This document shows positions 55,151 to 63,175 of a stretch of DNA of 64,000 bases, one piece after another. Within the stretch, counting starts at the first letter, position 1, and each line of letters opens with the position of its first letter. The translations under genes and the position numbers were made by a program. Origin of the DNA: Mariniphaga anaerophila (lineage in GTDB: Bacteria; Bacteroidota; Bacteroidia; Bacteroidales; Prolixibacteraceae); contig NZ_FQUM01000003.1 in the NCBI RefSeq assembly GCF_900129025.1, positions 434,001 through 498,000 of the forward strand. The letters run 5' to 3'. The notes under the pieces were generated by a model that ran no database searches, had not been told where the DNA came from, and was given only the letters and a program-made list of their open reading frames with translations.

Positions 55151-56491
55151 TTAAGCTTTATGTTGCGTTCCCGGAAGCGGTACTGGAAATTCCATATCTA
55201 CCGGCCCCATTTCGTACACTTCAGGGCCCAGCCGTTCGGTTGAATTCATCATATCCTCCCAGGTAACTTTTTGCCCGGTATAAGCAGCAGTGCGGCCCAT
55301 AATTGCAGTGAGCGTTGAAATAGCTGTGCGCTCAGCCTCAACCACCGGTTTGTTGGTACGAATGGCCGTCACCAAATCAATATGCTCCTGCACGTAAGGA
55401 GACACTTCTACAATTCCGGTAGATTTGCCATCCTTATTTTTCGGGTAACCGTATTGCCATTTTACCGTTCCGTCAGGATTAAAAATAGTATTTTTACAGT
55501 TGGTGTACCCGTCGGTACCCATTACCATTTCGCCAAGAGTATTTGCACATCCGTCGATCTGGCGGGACATGCTGTGAGAGCAAACGCCATTTCCATAGTC
55601 AAAATCGATACTGAAAAAATCGTACTGATCACCGGTCAACCTTCGTACCCGTCCGCCAAAACCGATAGCATTTTCGGGATGTTTGCCAATAAACCAGTTC
55701 ACAACATCTATATTATGCACATGCGTATCAAGAATATGGTCTCCGCAAAGCCAGCAGAAGTTGTTCCAGTTCCTAATCATATATTCCATGTCGCTCCATC
55801 CTTCTTCGCGGGTGCGGAACCACACGTGCGACTGCAACCACCATGCTTTTGCCGAGGTAATTTCACCAATGGCGCCGGAAGCAACCTGACGGTATGTTTC
55901 CAGATAATCGCGCTGGTGACGGCGTTGTGTTCCCGTAATTACCGTCAGCCCCATACTTTCGGCTTTTTTTGACGTGGCAATAATCCGCCGGGCACCAACA
56001 GGATCAACCGTTGCAGGTTTTTCCATAAACACATTCTTTTTTGCCTGTATTGCAGCATCGAATTGTTCTGCCCTGAAATGCGGTGGCGTTGCCAGAATTA
56101 CCAGATCCAAATCAACATCCAGAAGCTTTTTATAGGCATCAAAACCCCAAAAGCAATTTCCTTTTGGCACCTCTACCTTTTGCTTTTCAAGCTTGCTGTG
56201 GCAATCCCAAACCTTGTCTTCGAACACATCGGCAAGGGCAACCAGCTCCAAATCGTTACCAGCCGCTAAAAAATTAAGGGCAGCACCGGTACCACGGTTT
56301 CCGCAACCAACCAGGCCTGCACGTATTTTAACTCCATCGGGTGCTTTGTCTAAAAGCGGAGGAAAGGCGTAATCAACCGATTTGCTCTTTTTACTACAGG
56401 AATTTAGCGCACTTATTCCGGCCAGCCCTGCTGCACCAATAAGCGCCGATCTCTCAAGAAAATTCCTGCGCGAAAGTTGATTCTTTTCCAT
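55151..56491 (-). CDS. Tat-exported Gfo/Idh/MocA-family oxidoreductase, probable lipoprotein
   Basis: The 446-residue protein opens with a twin-arginine signal (SRRNFLE, R8-R9), a hydrophobic stretch and a likely lipobox ending at C32 (SALNSC), so it should be exported folded and lipid-anchored. The Rossmann domain has GLVGCGNRGTGAALNF (about 59-74) and the catalytic lysine region MEKPATVD (157-159), followed by the Gfo/Idh/MocA C-terminal sheet (GFGGRVRRLTGDQYDFFSIDF). It is probably an NAD(P)-bound sugar or inositol oxidoreductase. Export requires either a tightly bound cofactor or another electron acceptor. It starts 6 bases after the NapC-SUMF1 gene and precedes GT2 by 10 bases. Confidence in family and export is high; the substrate is unknown. 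Confidence 0.88.
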   Translation of the reverse strand: MEKNQLSRRNFLERSALIGAAGLAGISALNSCSKKSKSVDYAFPPLLDKAPDGVKIRAGLVGCGNRGTGAALNFLAAGNDLELVALADVFEDKVWDCHSKLEKQKVEVPKGNCFWGFDAYKKLLDVDLDLVILATPPHFRAEQFDAAIQAKKNVFMEKPATVDPVGARRIIATSKKAESMGLTVITGTQRRHQRDYLETYRQVASGAIGEITSAKAWWLQSHVWFRTREEGWSDMEYMIRNWNNFCWLCGDHILDTHVHNIDVVNWFIGKHPENAIGFGGRVRRLTGDQYDFFSIDFDYGNGVCSHSMSRQIDGCANTLGEMVMGTDGYTNCKNTIFNPDGTVKWQYGYPKNKDGKSTGIVEVSPYVQEHIDLVTAIRTNKPVVEAERTAISTLTAIMGRTAAYTGQKVTWEDMMNSTERLGPEVYEMGPVDMEFPVPLPGTQHKA

Positions 56492-56497
56492 GGTATT

Positions 56498-58024
56498 TTA
56501 TTTTTTTGTTGTTTCTGATTTTAATTCTTCGGGATGATATTCGCAGATAACGCGGAATCCTACATGGTTACAGTCGGAATACCACCAAATACTTTTAGGA
56601 ATCTGCGGATCTGTTTCCAGCCACTGCTGCGTGCGCGTAAAGTCGCGGCGGGCAACTCTCAAATCTTTTGCCGTATTTTTAAACGAACCGCCCCTGACAA
56701 CGTGCTCCATTCCATTTCGCGGACCTCTCGGGTTTCGGACAACTCCTTTGGGATATTTCCCGTAAACCTGAGGATCGTAATAATCGAGACAAAACTCTGC
56801 AACATTTCCCAACATATTTTTTAATCCAAACGGATTGGATTCAACAACCAAAGCAGGCTGGGTGCGGTAAGGACTGTTTTCCTGATAAACCACGTAAGTA
56901 TTAATTACAGCAGTATCCGGCCCAAACAATTTATTCCAGATGCCGTCCTTTTCAAAATCTTTGGGAGAACCATCAAAAAAGTATGCTCCCGAAGTTCCAC
57001 CACGAGCGGCATATTCCCACTCCGCTTCGGTTGGCAAACGGTATTCTTTTCCGGTAACACTGCTCAGCCAGCGGCAATAGGTCTGAGCTGCATGGTGCGT
57101 CATTGTAATGGCCGGTCTGGTTCCCATTCCCCATCCCTGGTCAGGTGCGCCCCACGGAGGTGTTGCTCCCGAAATTCCATCGACATCTTCATCCTGTTCT
57201 GCTTCTGCCTCTTTTCGTCCCTGCGAACTGGTTGCATTAAAAAAAGCCAAATATTCGTTCCAGGTGACTTCCACTTCGGCCATCCAGAAACTATTCACTT
57301 CCACCTCGCGAACCGGGCCTTCATCGGAGTTACGATAAGGCTCGTCTGCCGGGCTTCCCATCTTGAACTGTCCACCATCAACAGCTTTCATTTTAAATGA
57401 AACCGAAGTACCTGGGATTTGCTCGGCATAATCTTCAAATCCGGCAACAACAGCCGGGCTGTCAAATAATTCTTCCGGGGAAACTTTGGTTTCCTCCATG
57501 GCCAATTTCTTCTCGCCCCTGTAATGCCCCACTTCCAAATGGCATTTAACACAAGAGTTGTTTTCAGGGTCTCTCAAATATTTCAGGTGCGATTCTGCGC
57601 CCAATTCGTCCAACCCGGCAGGGAACAAATTAGTATGGCATTTCTTACAACCGTCTTCATATACAAAACGCTTCGAAGCCTCAACGGTTCTTTTGGCTTC
57701 CCAGTCTATTTCATCCATGTCCTTTGTCATGAATACATATAAATCATGAAATCCGTGATAAGCTTTTCGGGTTAAAAAATAAGCGGTTTGTTCTTCGGGG
57801 GGAAGATGGCAATCTACACATTTAGCTGAAACTCCCGTGCGGTTACTATTATGCGCAGATAGCATAAACGTTGCTTCGGCGTGAGGATGCACATGACAGG
57901 CAGCACAAAACTCATCTGTTGAAGTATATTCAATAGTCTTTTTAGAAAGCGCCAAAAATAAAATAACCGACAGGCCTCCTACAATAAAAATCAAATAGTG
58001 TTTTCGCTTAATCTTTTCAGCCAT
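56498..58024 (-). CDS. NapC/NirT-type tetraheme cytochrome c fused to a SUMF1 (FGE-sulfatase-like) domain
   Basis: The 508-residue protein has an N-terminal membrane anchor (about 9-26) and four CxxCH heme sites at 40-44 (CAACH), 69-73 (CVDCH), 126-130 (CKKCH) and 158-162 (CVKCH), spaced as in NapC/NrfH quinol dehydrogenases. From about residue 205 a SUMF1 domain follows: DGGQFKMGSP, MAEVEVTWNEYLAFF, YRLPTEAEWEYAARGG, NMLGNVAEFCLDYY, VVRGGSF and GFRVICEYHP. The RGGSF segment is followed by KNTAKDLRVARRD, without the paired cysteines that bind copper in true formylglycine-generating enzymes, so that activity is not expected. It is the first gene of the minus-strand operon, 6 bases before the Tat-exported oxidoreductase. 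The likely role is electron exchange between quinones and periplasmic partners. Confidence 0.88.
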   Translation of the reverse strand: MAEKIKRKHYLIFIVGGLSVILFLALSKKTIEYTSTDEFCAACHVHPHAEATFMLSAHNSNRTGVSAKCVDCHLPPEEQTAYFLTRKAYHGFHDLYVFMTKDMDEIDWEAKRTVEASKRFVYEDGCKKCHTNLFPAGLDELGAESHLKYLRDPENNSCVKCHLEVGHYRGEKKLAMEETKVSPEELFDSPAVVAGFEDYAEQIPGTSVSFKMKAVDGGQFKMGSPADEPYRNSDEGPVREVEVNSFWMAEVEVTWNEYLAFFNATSSQGRKEAEAEQDEDVDGISGATPPWGAPDQGWGMGTRPAITMTHHAAQTYCRWLSSVTGKEYRLPTEAEWEYAARGGTSGAYFFDGSPKDFEKDGIWNKLFGPDTAVINTYVVYQENSPYRTQPALVVESNPFGLKNMLGNVAEFCLDYYDPQVYGKYPKGVVRNPRGPRNGMEHVVRGGSFKNTAKDLRVARRDFTRTQQWLETDPQIPKSIWWYSDCNHVGFRVICEYHPEELKSETTKK

Positions 58025-58260
58025 TGCAATTGTTATTTTTTCCTTAAAAGTAATAGCCGCTTATTACCTATTTATTAATATTTGCTATATCCAATACTTA
58101 TCTAACACTTAATTCTATATTAATTTCAGTTTTATTTTACTGAATACCAAAAATTTAAAAAGAATAATAAAAAAATAACAAATGACTGAATCTTCTCAGG
58201 AAAAGCTTATTTTTGCTCAAAAATAATTTTGAATTAAGGCATCGACTTTATTAATTTTCC
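58025..58260. other. Divergent regulatory region between NapC-SUMF1 and the LamG-SARP gene
   Basis: This 236-base AT-rich gap separates two divergent genes. The plus strand carries a good -7 element at 58208-58215; the minus strand has only a poor one (TACTTTTA, 58052-58045). No strong palindrome is seen; CTGAATCTTCTCAG at 58186-58199 is a weak inverted repeat. If the 844-residue regulator acts locally, its site should lie here. Confidence 0.5.
58208..58215 (+). promoter_or_regulatory. -7 promoter element of the LamG-SARP gene
   Basis: TATTTTTG followed by C matches TAnnTTTG, 46 bases upstream of the ATG at 58261. No -33 element is evident. Confidence 0.5.
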
Positions 58261-60795
58261 ATGAGTAACTGTACAAAAGTTTGCAACCGATTCGTATTTT
58301 GCTTGTTCTTGGCCTTTTTGTTTTTCACAGGAAAAGCTTACTCAAAGGAATTCTCGGAAACTTCTTTTCTGATAGCAAAAGTTCAACCGTCTAATATAAA
58401 CAGCCAGCGTTTTTGGAACTTTATGCAATCGGACACCAACGCCGGGCTGGAATTCGAACTAACAAAAGAAGATGAACAAATTATGCTTCCCGGAACAGAG
58501 CGAAAATTCGATTACATTCTGGAACGGATAAATCAGATTATCACAACGGATTCGACAAAAGTACTACCCGTTTTTCTTCATTTCGATGGGAACATACAAT
58601 TACTCGATTCAATTATTAGCAGTTCCGGTGTTGTTCCACATATATTTTATCTTCCCCAGGGAGAAGCCTGGCCGTCGCTGGAATACCTTATTCAGGCCAA
58701 TCGCCGGGTCATATTTTTTATTTCGGGAGATGTCAAAAACTCAGGAAAAACGCTTCATTATATCGATGATTACATATTTGAAATATCGGCAAACAGAGTA
58801 AACACAGGGACAGACAAAAATACCAACCGCGAACTTTTTATGATAAGTAATTTTGGGGATCTGCCTGTCAGCAATAGTACCCGAGGAAATGACATTAAGA
58901 ACATGGTTCCCGATTACATTAATTACCTGCTGGAGAACTGGACCAGGTATGGGAAAAAACCTAATTTCATATTCGTTGGAAATAATATTCTGAATTTTGA
59001 CTTCATTATTTTCCAATTAAACTCATTCACCTGGATAACCGGAACCATTCGGGCATCGGGTAAAACGCTGGACAAAATTTACTGGAAAAACCCTGAAGTT
59101 TCTATTACGGGAGGGAAATTCTGTTTTCCGTACCGCGGAGGCGACGAGCTCACACTTACGCCATTTGTTCCCGGATACCGGATGACGCCAGAACAAATAA
59201 TAGTAACCGGAGAAATGGAGGTTCCGGAGAACTATCACATTATGGCCCGCCCGGTAGAACTCACCCAGGGACTTACCGCCAGCTTTATTTTTGATGAAAA
59301 GACCCGGAATGTTTTGGCGCCGGAAAAAAGCTACACGGGCCAAAATTTCTCGTTTAGCCGGGATTTCGAGCGCGGCCCGGTACTTCGTCTTCCCGAAAAT
59401 GCAAATGTAAATCTGGGCAATCCGGATATTTATGGCCTCAGAAACAGTAGTTTCACGGTCTGCTGCTTTGTTAAATTCAGCGAAATTCTGGAATATAACG
59501 ACAACGCGGTTCTTGGAAATTACGAGACGGAATACCGCCGGGGGCTCCACCTTATTTTACGCTCGGGGCACCCCTATTTTGGGCTTTGGGCCAACGATTA
59601 CATCTCCACAGAAAAGCTGGAACCCAATGTTTGGTACCACATGGCTTGGCGGTACATTATCGAAACCGGAGAACAAGCCATTTTTTTGAATGGAAGGAAT
59701 ATTGGAAGTTCCAATGGACATCCGCCTTTTTCGGGCACAGCTGATATCCATCTGGGGAGTGCACTTTCTCAGGGCGCAAGCATGCGGGGATACATCGATG
59801 ATTTAAATTTTTGGAACCGTCCGCTGGGCGCAGAAGAAATAACCCGCCTTGCCCTGAACGAAGAGATAAAAGTCGGGAACGAAAAAATTCCGCCTCGGGA
59901 TTTTCTCAATAAATACGGACTAATACTTGGGATAACCGTGCTTTCTATCCTGGTCTTTATTCTTGTTATTCTTACCTTTATTCATAAAAAGAAAGAATTC
60001 GTCAACAATCAAAAACCACGGGTGCCTAAAAAAAACGCTGCGAACCAGATTTGCCTCTTTGGAAATTTCAACGCTGTAGATAATCAGGAAAATGACATTT
60101 CAACGCAGTTTACGCCAAAAGTAAAAGAGCTCTTTCTATTTGTTCTTTTGGCTACCTTAAAAAATAAGAACGGTGCTTCAGTGTCTATTATCGACGCTCA
60201 TCTTTGGCCCGGACTCCCAGCCAGAAAAGTATCCAACAACCGGGCAGTTACACTGAATAAGCTCCGGAAAATACTGCAAAACCTTGACGGTATTGAGATA
60301 GTTACCCAAAACGGATATTTAATTGCTAACCTCGAAAAGTCCTTTTTTTGCGATTATGTTGAAGCATTCGAACTTTGCCAGCTCCCGGGAGGAATGAATA
60401 AAACGCAACTGGAAACCTTTTTCCAACTGGTAAAGAAGGGGCGGTTCTTAAAAGGAACAAACTGGGCCTGGCTCGACGAGATTCGTGGCTACACCGGGAA
60501 CCAGGTGATCGACAACCTTTTGAAACTGGCTGCCTATTACAATAACGACAACGACTTGCCAAAAATGGAAGCGTTGGCAAAACGAATTCTGGAATACGAT
60601 GATTTGAATGAAGAAGCTACCTGGTTACAGGTTTGGGTACTTCGGCAAATGCACAACATCCACCAGGCCCGATTCCATTTCGAATCCTTTTGCACAAAAT
60701 ATCAAAACACTTTAGGGGAAAAGTTTCCGATGAACTTTGAACAGTTTAACGGGCATTTTTCTAATTTGCTAAAAATGAAAAACGGTTTAAAATAA
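58261..60795 (+). CDS. Membrane-spanning regulator: exported PLC-like and LamG domains, transmembrane helix, cytosolic SARP-type DNA-binding domain
   Basis: The 844-residue protein begins with a signal peptide (1 to about 28). Residues of about 35-290 resemble a degenerate PI-PLC-like barrel (GEAWPSLEYLIQANRRVIFF at 134-153 is the best part). A LamG/concanavalin-like domain follows (about 338-535; FTVCCFVKF, WYHMAWRY, GYIDDLNFWNRPLGAEEI). A membrane helix at about 553-574 is followed by positive HKKKEF. The cytosolic part has an OmpR/SARP winged helix (about 597-692; TPKVKELFLFVLLATLKN, LWPGLPARKVSNNRAVTLNKLRKIL, TQNGYLIAN) and a BTAD-like helical repeat domain to the end. It is probably a one-component sensor of an exported carbohydrate or lipid-headgroup ligand that binds DNA from the membrane. 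It is divergent from the NapC-SUMF1 operon. Confidence 0.72.
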   Translation: MSNCTKVCNRFVFCLFLAFLFFTGKAYSKEFSETSFLIAKVQPSNINSQRFWNFMQSDTNAGLEFELTKEDEQIMLPGTERKFDYILERINQIITTDSTKVLPVFLHFDGNIQLLDSIISSSGVVPHIFYLPQGEAWPSLEYLIQANRRVIFFISGDVKNSGKTLHYIDDYIFEISANRVNTGTDKNTNRELFMISNFGDLPVSNSTRGNDIKNMVPDYINYLLENWTRYGKKPNFIFVGNNILNFDFIIFQLNSFTWITGTIRASGKTLDKIYWKNPEVSITGGKFCFPYRGGDELTLTPFVPGYRMTPEQIIVTGEMEVPENYHIMARPVELTQGLTASFIFDEKTRNVLAPEKSYTGQNFSFSRDFERGPVLRLPENANVNLGNPDIYGLRNSSFTVCCFVKFSEILEYNDNAVLGNYETEYRRGLHLILRSGHPYFGLWANDYISTEKLEPNVWYHMAWRYIIETGEQAIFLNGRNIGSSNGHPPFSGTADIHLGSALSQGASMRGYIDDLNFWNRPLGAEEITRLALNEEIKVGNEKIPPRDFLNKYGLILGITVLSILVFILVILTFIHKKKEFVNNQKPRVPKKNAANQICLFGNFNAVDNQENDISTQFTPKVKELFLFVLLATLKNKNGASVSIIDAHLWPGLPARKVSNNRAVTLNKLRKILQNLDGIEIVTQNGYLIANLEKSFFCDYVEAFELCQLPGGMNKTQLETFFQLVKKGRFLKGTNWAWLDEIRGYTGNQVIDNLLKLAAYYNNDNDLPKMEALAKRILEYDDLNEEATWLQVWVLRQMHNIHQARFHFESFCTKYQNTLGEKFPMNFEQFNGHFSNLLKMKNGLK

Positions 60796-60802
60796 AAAGG
60801 AC

Positions 60803-61582
60803 ATGAACAGGAAACAATCTTTTGACTTTGAAGCAGTTGTTTTTGACTTGGACGGAGTTATCACAAAAACGGCGATTACACACACAGCTGCCTGGAAAAA
60901 AATGTTTGACGACTACCTTCGCACGCGCGAGAAAGAACACAACGAGCAATTCAGGGAATTTACCCAGGCAGACTACCTGGCATACGTAGACGGGAAACCA
61001 CGCTACAACGGAGTTGCTTCCTTTTTGCAGTCACGCGAAATAAGCTTACCCTGGGGAACACCAGAAGACAGCACCGACGCGGAAACCGTTTGCGGGTTGG
61101 GAAACCGGAAAAATGAAGCGTTTAACGAAGTATTAAAACGTGATGGCGCCGAAGTGTACCCTTCGTCAAAACAGCTTCTTTTGGATTTGCAAGCTGCCGG
61201 CGTTAAGCTGGGGGTTGCCTCTTCGAGCAAAAACTGCAAAGCAGTGCTGGAGGCGGTAAATTTACTTAACGTATTTGGTACGCGGGTTGACGGAATTGTA
61301 TCTGCAGAACTGGGACTAAAAGGAAAACCAGAGCCGGATATTTTCACCACGGCCTGCAAAAATCTGGATGCCAAGCCCGAAAATTCAATCGTTGTGGAAG
61401 ATGCAGTTTCCGGTGTTCAGGCCGGCTCGAAAGGTGGCTTCGGATTAACACTTGGAATTGCGCGCGAAGCAAATGCATATGAGCTGCAAAAAAACGGAGC
61501 CGACTATGTGGTTACCGATTTGGAGGAAGTCAATGGAGTGGACGGACTGAATAACCTCTTTTTAAAGTTTAGGAAGAGCTGA
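60803..61582 (+). CDS. Beta-phosphoglucomutase-like HAD hydrolase
   Basis: The 259-residue HAD enzyme has the nucleophile motif VVFDLDGVI (D15, D17), ASSSKNC (motif II), the lysine in LKGKPEPDIF (motif III) and VVEDAVSGVQAG (motif IV). The cap domain resembles beta-phosphoglucomutase, which converts beta-glucose 1-phosphate to glucose 6-phosphate, usually alongside a disaccharide phosphorylase; none is adjacent here. It begins 8 bases after the LamG-SARP gene, so it may be co-transcribed. It overlaps the end of folK by 14 bases on the other strand. Confidence 0.82.
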   Translation: MNRKQSFDFEAVVFDLDGVITKTAITHTAAWKKMFDDYLRTREKEHNEQFREFTQADYLAYVDGKPRYNGVASFLQSREISLPWGTPEDSTDAETVCGLGNRKNEAFNEVLKRDGAEVYPSSKQLLLDLQAAGVKLGVASSSKNCKAVLEAVNLLNVFGTRVDGIVSAELGLKGKPEPDIFTTACKNLDAKPENSIVVEDAVSGVQAGSKGGFGLTLGIAREANAYELQKNGADYVVTDLEEVNGVDGLNNLFLKFRKS

Positions 61583-61949
61583 CCTCTTTCACACTCTTTT
61601 GCAGAAAATCGCGGGTAAAATAATCTTTATCCACAATTTCACCGTTCCAAACTACAATATCAAGATCAATGGTTCGCGGCCCGAACTTTGGCAGGGAACG
61701 GTCGCGCCCTAACTGATCTTCAATCCGCCTGAGTCGTTTCTTCAATGCATCTTTACCCAGATCGGTTTTAAACTTAATCGCGCCGTTGGTAAAATCAGGT
61801 TGGTTTTCAATACCAATAGGTTTGGTCTTTAGCAACGACGAAACCTTTAAAATTTTCACCTCCTTCTCCAACATTTTCAGCATTTGGGCAATATTGGCCT
61901 CGGCATTGATATTGGAACCGATGCCGATAATTACAGTATTTTCAGTCAT
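61569..61949 (-). CDS. folK: 2-amino-4-hydroxy-6-hydroxymethyldihydropteridine pyrophosphokinase
   Basis: The 126-residue enzyme adds pyrophosphate to hydroxymethyldihydropterin in folate synthesis. It has IGIGSNINAEANIAQML, TKPIGIENQPDFTNGA, and LGRDRSLPKFGPRTIDLDIV. It is shorter than E. coli FolK (159), lacking part of the C-terminus. The ATG at 61949 follows the folB stop by one base; an ATG at 61958 would overlap it. The 3' end overlaps the convergent HAD gene by 14 bases. Confidence 0.92.
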   Translation of the reverse strand: MTENTVIIGIGSNINAEANIAQMLKMLEKEVKILKVSSLLKTKPIGIENQPDFTNGAIKFKTDLGKDALKKRLRRIEDQLGRDRSLPKFGPRTIDLDIVVWNGEIVDKDYFTRDFLQKSVKEVSSS

Positions 61950-61950
61950 A

Positions 61951-62316
61951 TTAATCATTGGCGTTGCGGGTGCCTTCCATCTCCAGTGAAACCGATTCTG
62001 CAAAACGCAATGCATGGGGTTTATCCACTTCCACCCTGGCCCATTTCACTTTTTCGTCTTCTAAAATAAGGTCGAGAATTTTTTGGGTGAGTACTTCCAG
62101 TAATTTGAATTTGCTATCCTGAACCAGCGCAATCACTTTTTTTGTGATGGTTTTGTAGTCGAGAATCCCCAATGGTTCGTCGGCTTCCAGCGCCTCGTGC
62201 GATATTTCAGTTTCAATTTCGAAATTGATAATTACATCCTGCTTGTTTACCAGCTCTTCGGGATTAAACCCGATGTAAGTGCGAAGTAACAGGTTTTTAA
62301 CTTTTATTCTTGCCAT
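61951..62316 (-). CDS. folB: Dihydroneopterin aldolase (FolB/FolX family)
   Basis: The 121-residue protein has the FolB fold markers KNLLLRTYIGFNPEELVNKQDVIINFEI, LDYKTITKKVIALV, LLEVLTQKILDLIL and KPHALRFAESVSLEM. Its activity is dihydroneopterin aldolase, or epimerase on the triphosphate as in FolX. The neighbour being a pteridine-reductase-like SDR keeps the FolX option open. It starts 11 bases after that SDR gene and ends one base before folK. Confidence 0.9.
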   Translation of the reverse strand: MARIKVKNLLLRTYIGFNPEELVNKQDVIINFEIETEISHEALEADEPLGILDYKTITKKVIALVQDSKFKLLEVLTQKILDLILEDEKVKWARVEVDKPHALRFAESVSLEMEGTRNAND

Positions 62317-62327
62317 AATTCAGATGT

Positions 62328-63056
62328 TTAAAGGTTCATTCCCAAATTTTCGCCTCCATCGGCAAACAACAATTGTCCGGTAAGATGATCATTCTCCAGG
62401 ATAAAATCCAGGCTCTTTAAAATTGGCTCTAGTCCTCCCGGCCTTTTCATGGGAATATTTTTTGCCAGATTTAAAAGATAATTTTGACCCTTGTCTTCCG
62501 GGGGCAGTGTTACTCCGGGAGCAATGGCATTCACTCTGATTTCCGGGGCAAACTCCAATGCAGCCATTTTGGTTAACTCCCAAAGGCCTTTTTTCGAAAG
62601 TGAATACGCGGCATAATTTGATTTATTTGTTGCAATACGGGTATCAACAAAATTGACGATGTTCCCCTTTTTACAATGTGTTGCAAAATCGCGCATCAAC
62701 AAAAACGGGGCTTTCAGATTCACATTCATCTGCATATCAAACAAACTCAGGTCGGTCTCTTTCAAATACCCCGAACTAAAAACCGAAGCATTGTTAACCA
62801 ACAAGTTAAAGCCACCGATTTCATCAACTACCCGAGAGGTCAGTTGCTCCACTTCGCCTTCGACAGACAAATCGGCTTTTATTCGTACAAACTTTTGTTG
62901 AGGGTACTTTTCACGCAAAGCGCTTTGCAACTCTTTTGCAGGCTCCTCCGAGTCATTAAAATGGATAACAATATTCCATCCTTTACCGGCAAGAAATTCT
63001 GCAATTGCTTTTCCTATCCTTTTAGAAGCGCCCGTTATCAATGCTGTGTAATCCAT
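62328..63056 (-). CDS. Pteridine-reductase-like short-chain dehydrogenase (FolM/PTR1 type)
   Basis: The 242-residue SDR starts TGASKRIG (T8, G9, R13, G15), the TGxxxRxG variant that separates pteridine reductases from ordinary SDRs with TGxxxGxG. It has NNASVF, like PTR1, and the YSLSK active-site Tyr-Lys. With folB and folK directly downstream, reduction of dihydromonapterin, dihydrobiopterin or dihydrofolate is likely. A fatty-acid-type SDR is a less likely alternative. Confidence 0.83.
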   Translation of the reverse strand: MDYTALITGASKRIGKAIAEFLAGKGWNIVIHFNDSEEPAKELQSALREKYPQQKFVRIKADLSVEGEVEQLTSRVVDEIGGFNLLVNNASVFSSGYLKETDLSLFDMQMNVNLKAPFLLMRDFATHCKKGNIVNFVDTRIATNKSNYAAYSLSKKGLWELTKMAALEFAPEIRVNAIAPGVTLPPEDKGQNYLLNLAKNIPMKRPGGLEPILKSLDFILENDHLTGQLLFADGGENLGMNL

Positions 63057-63175
63057 GCAGAATAAGTTTCTTTAAAACTACAAAATCTGTATGAACAAAA
63101 CAGCGACGACCCAAATTTGTTTTACAGTTCACCAAAAAGCATTAAACAAAATCCACTTCGTGCTACCGAAAACAG

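Noticed and set aside
56498-57400. SUMF1 domain as an active formylglycine-generating enzyme for sulfatases
   Set aside because: The cysteine pair that binds copper is not present after RGGSF, and no sulfatase gene is in the window.
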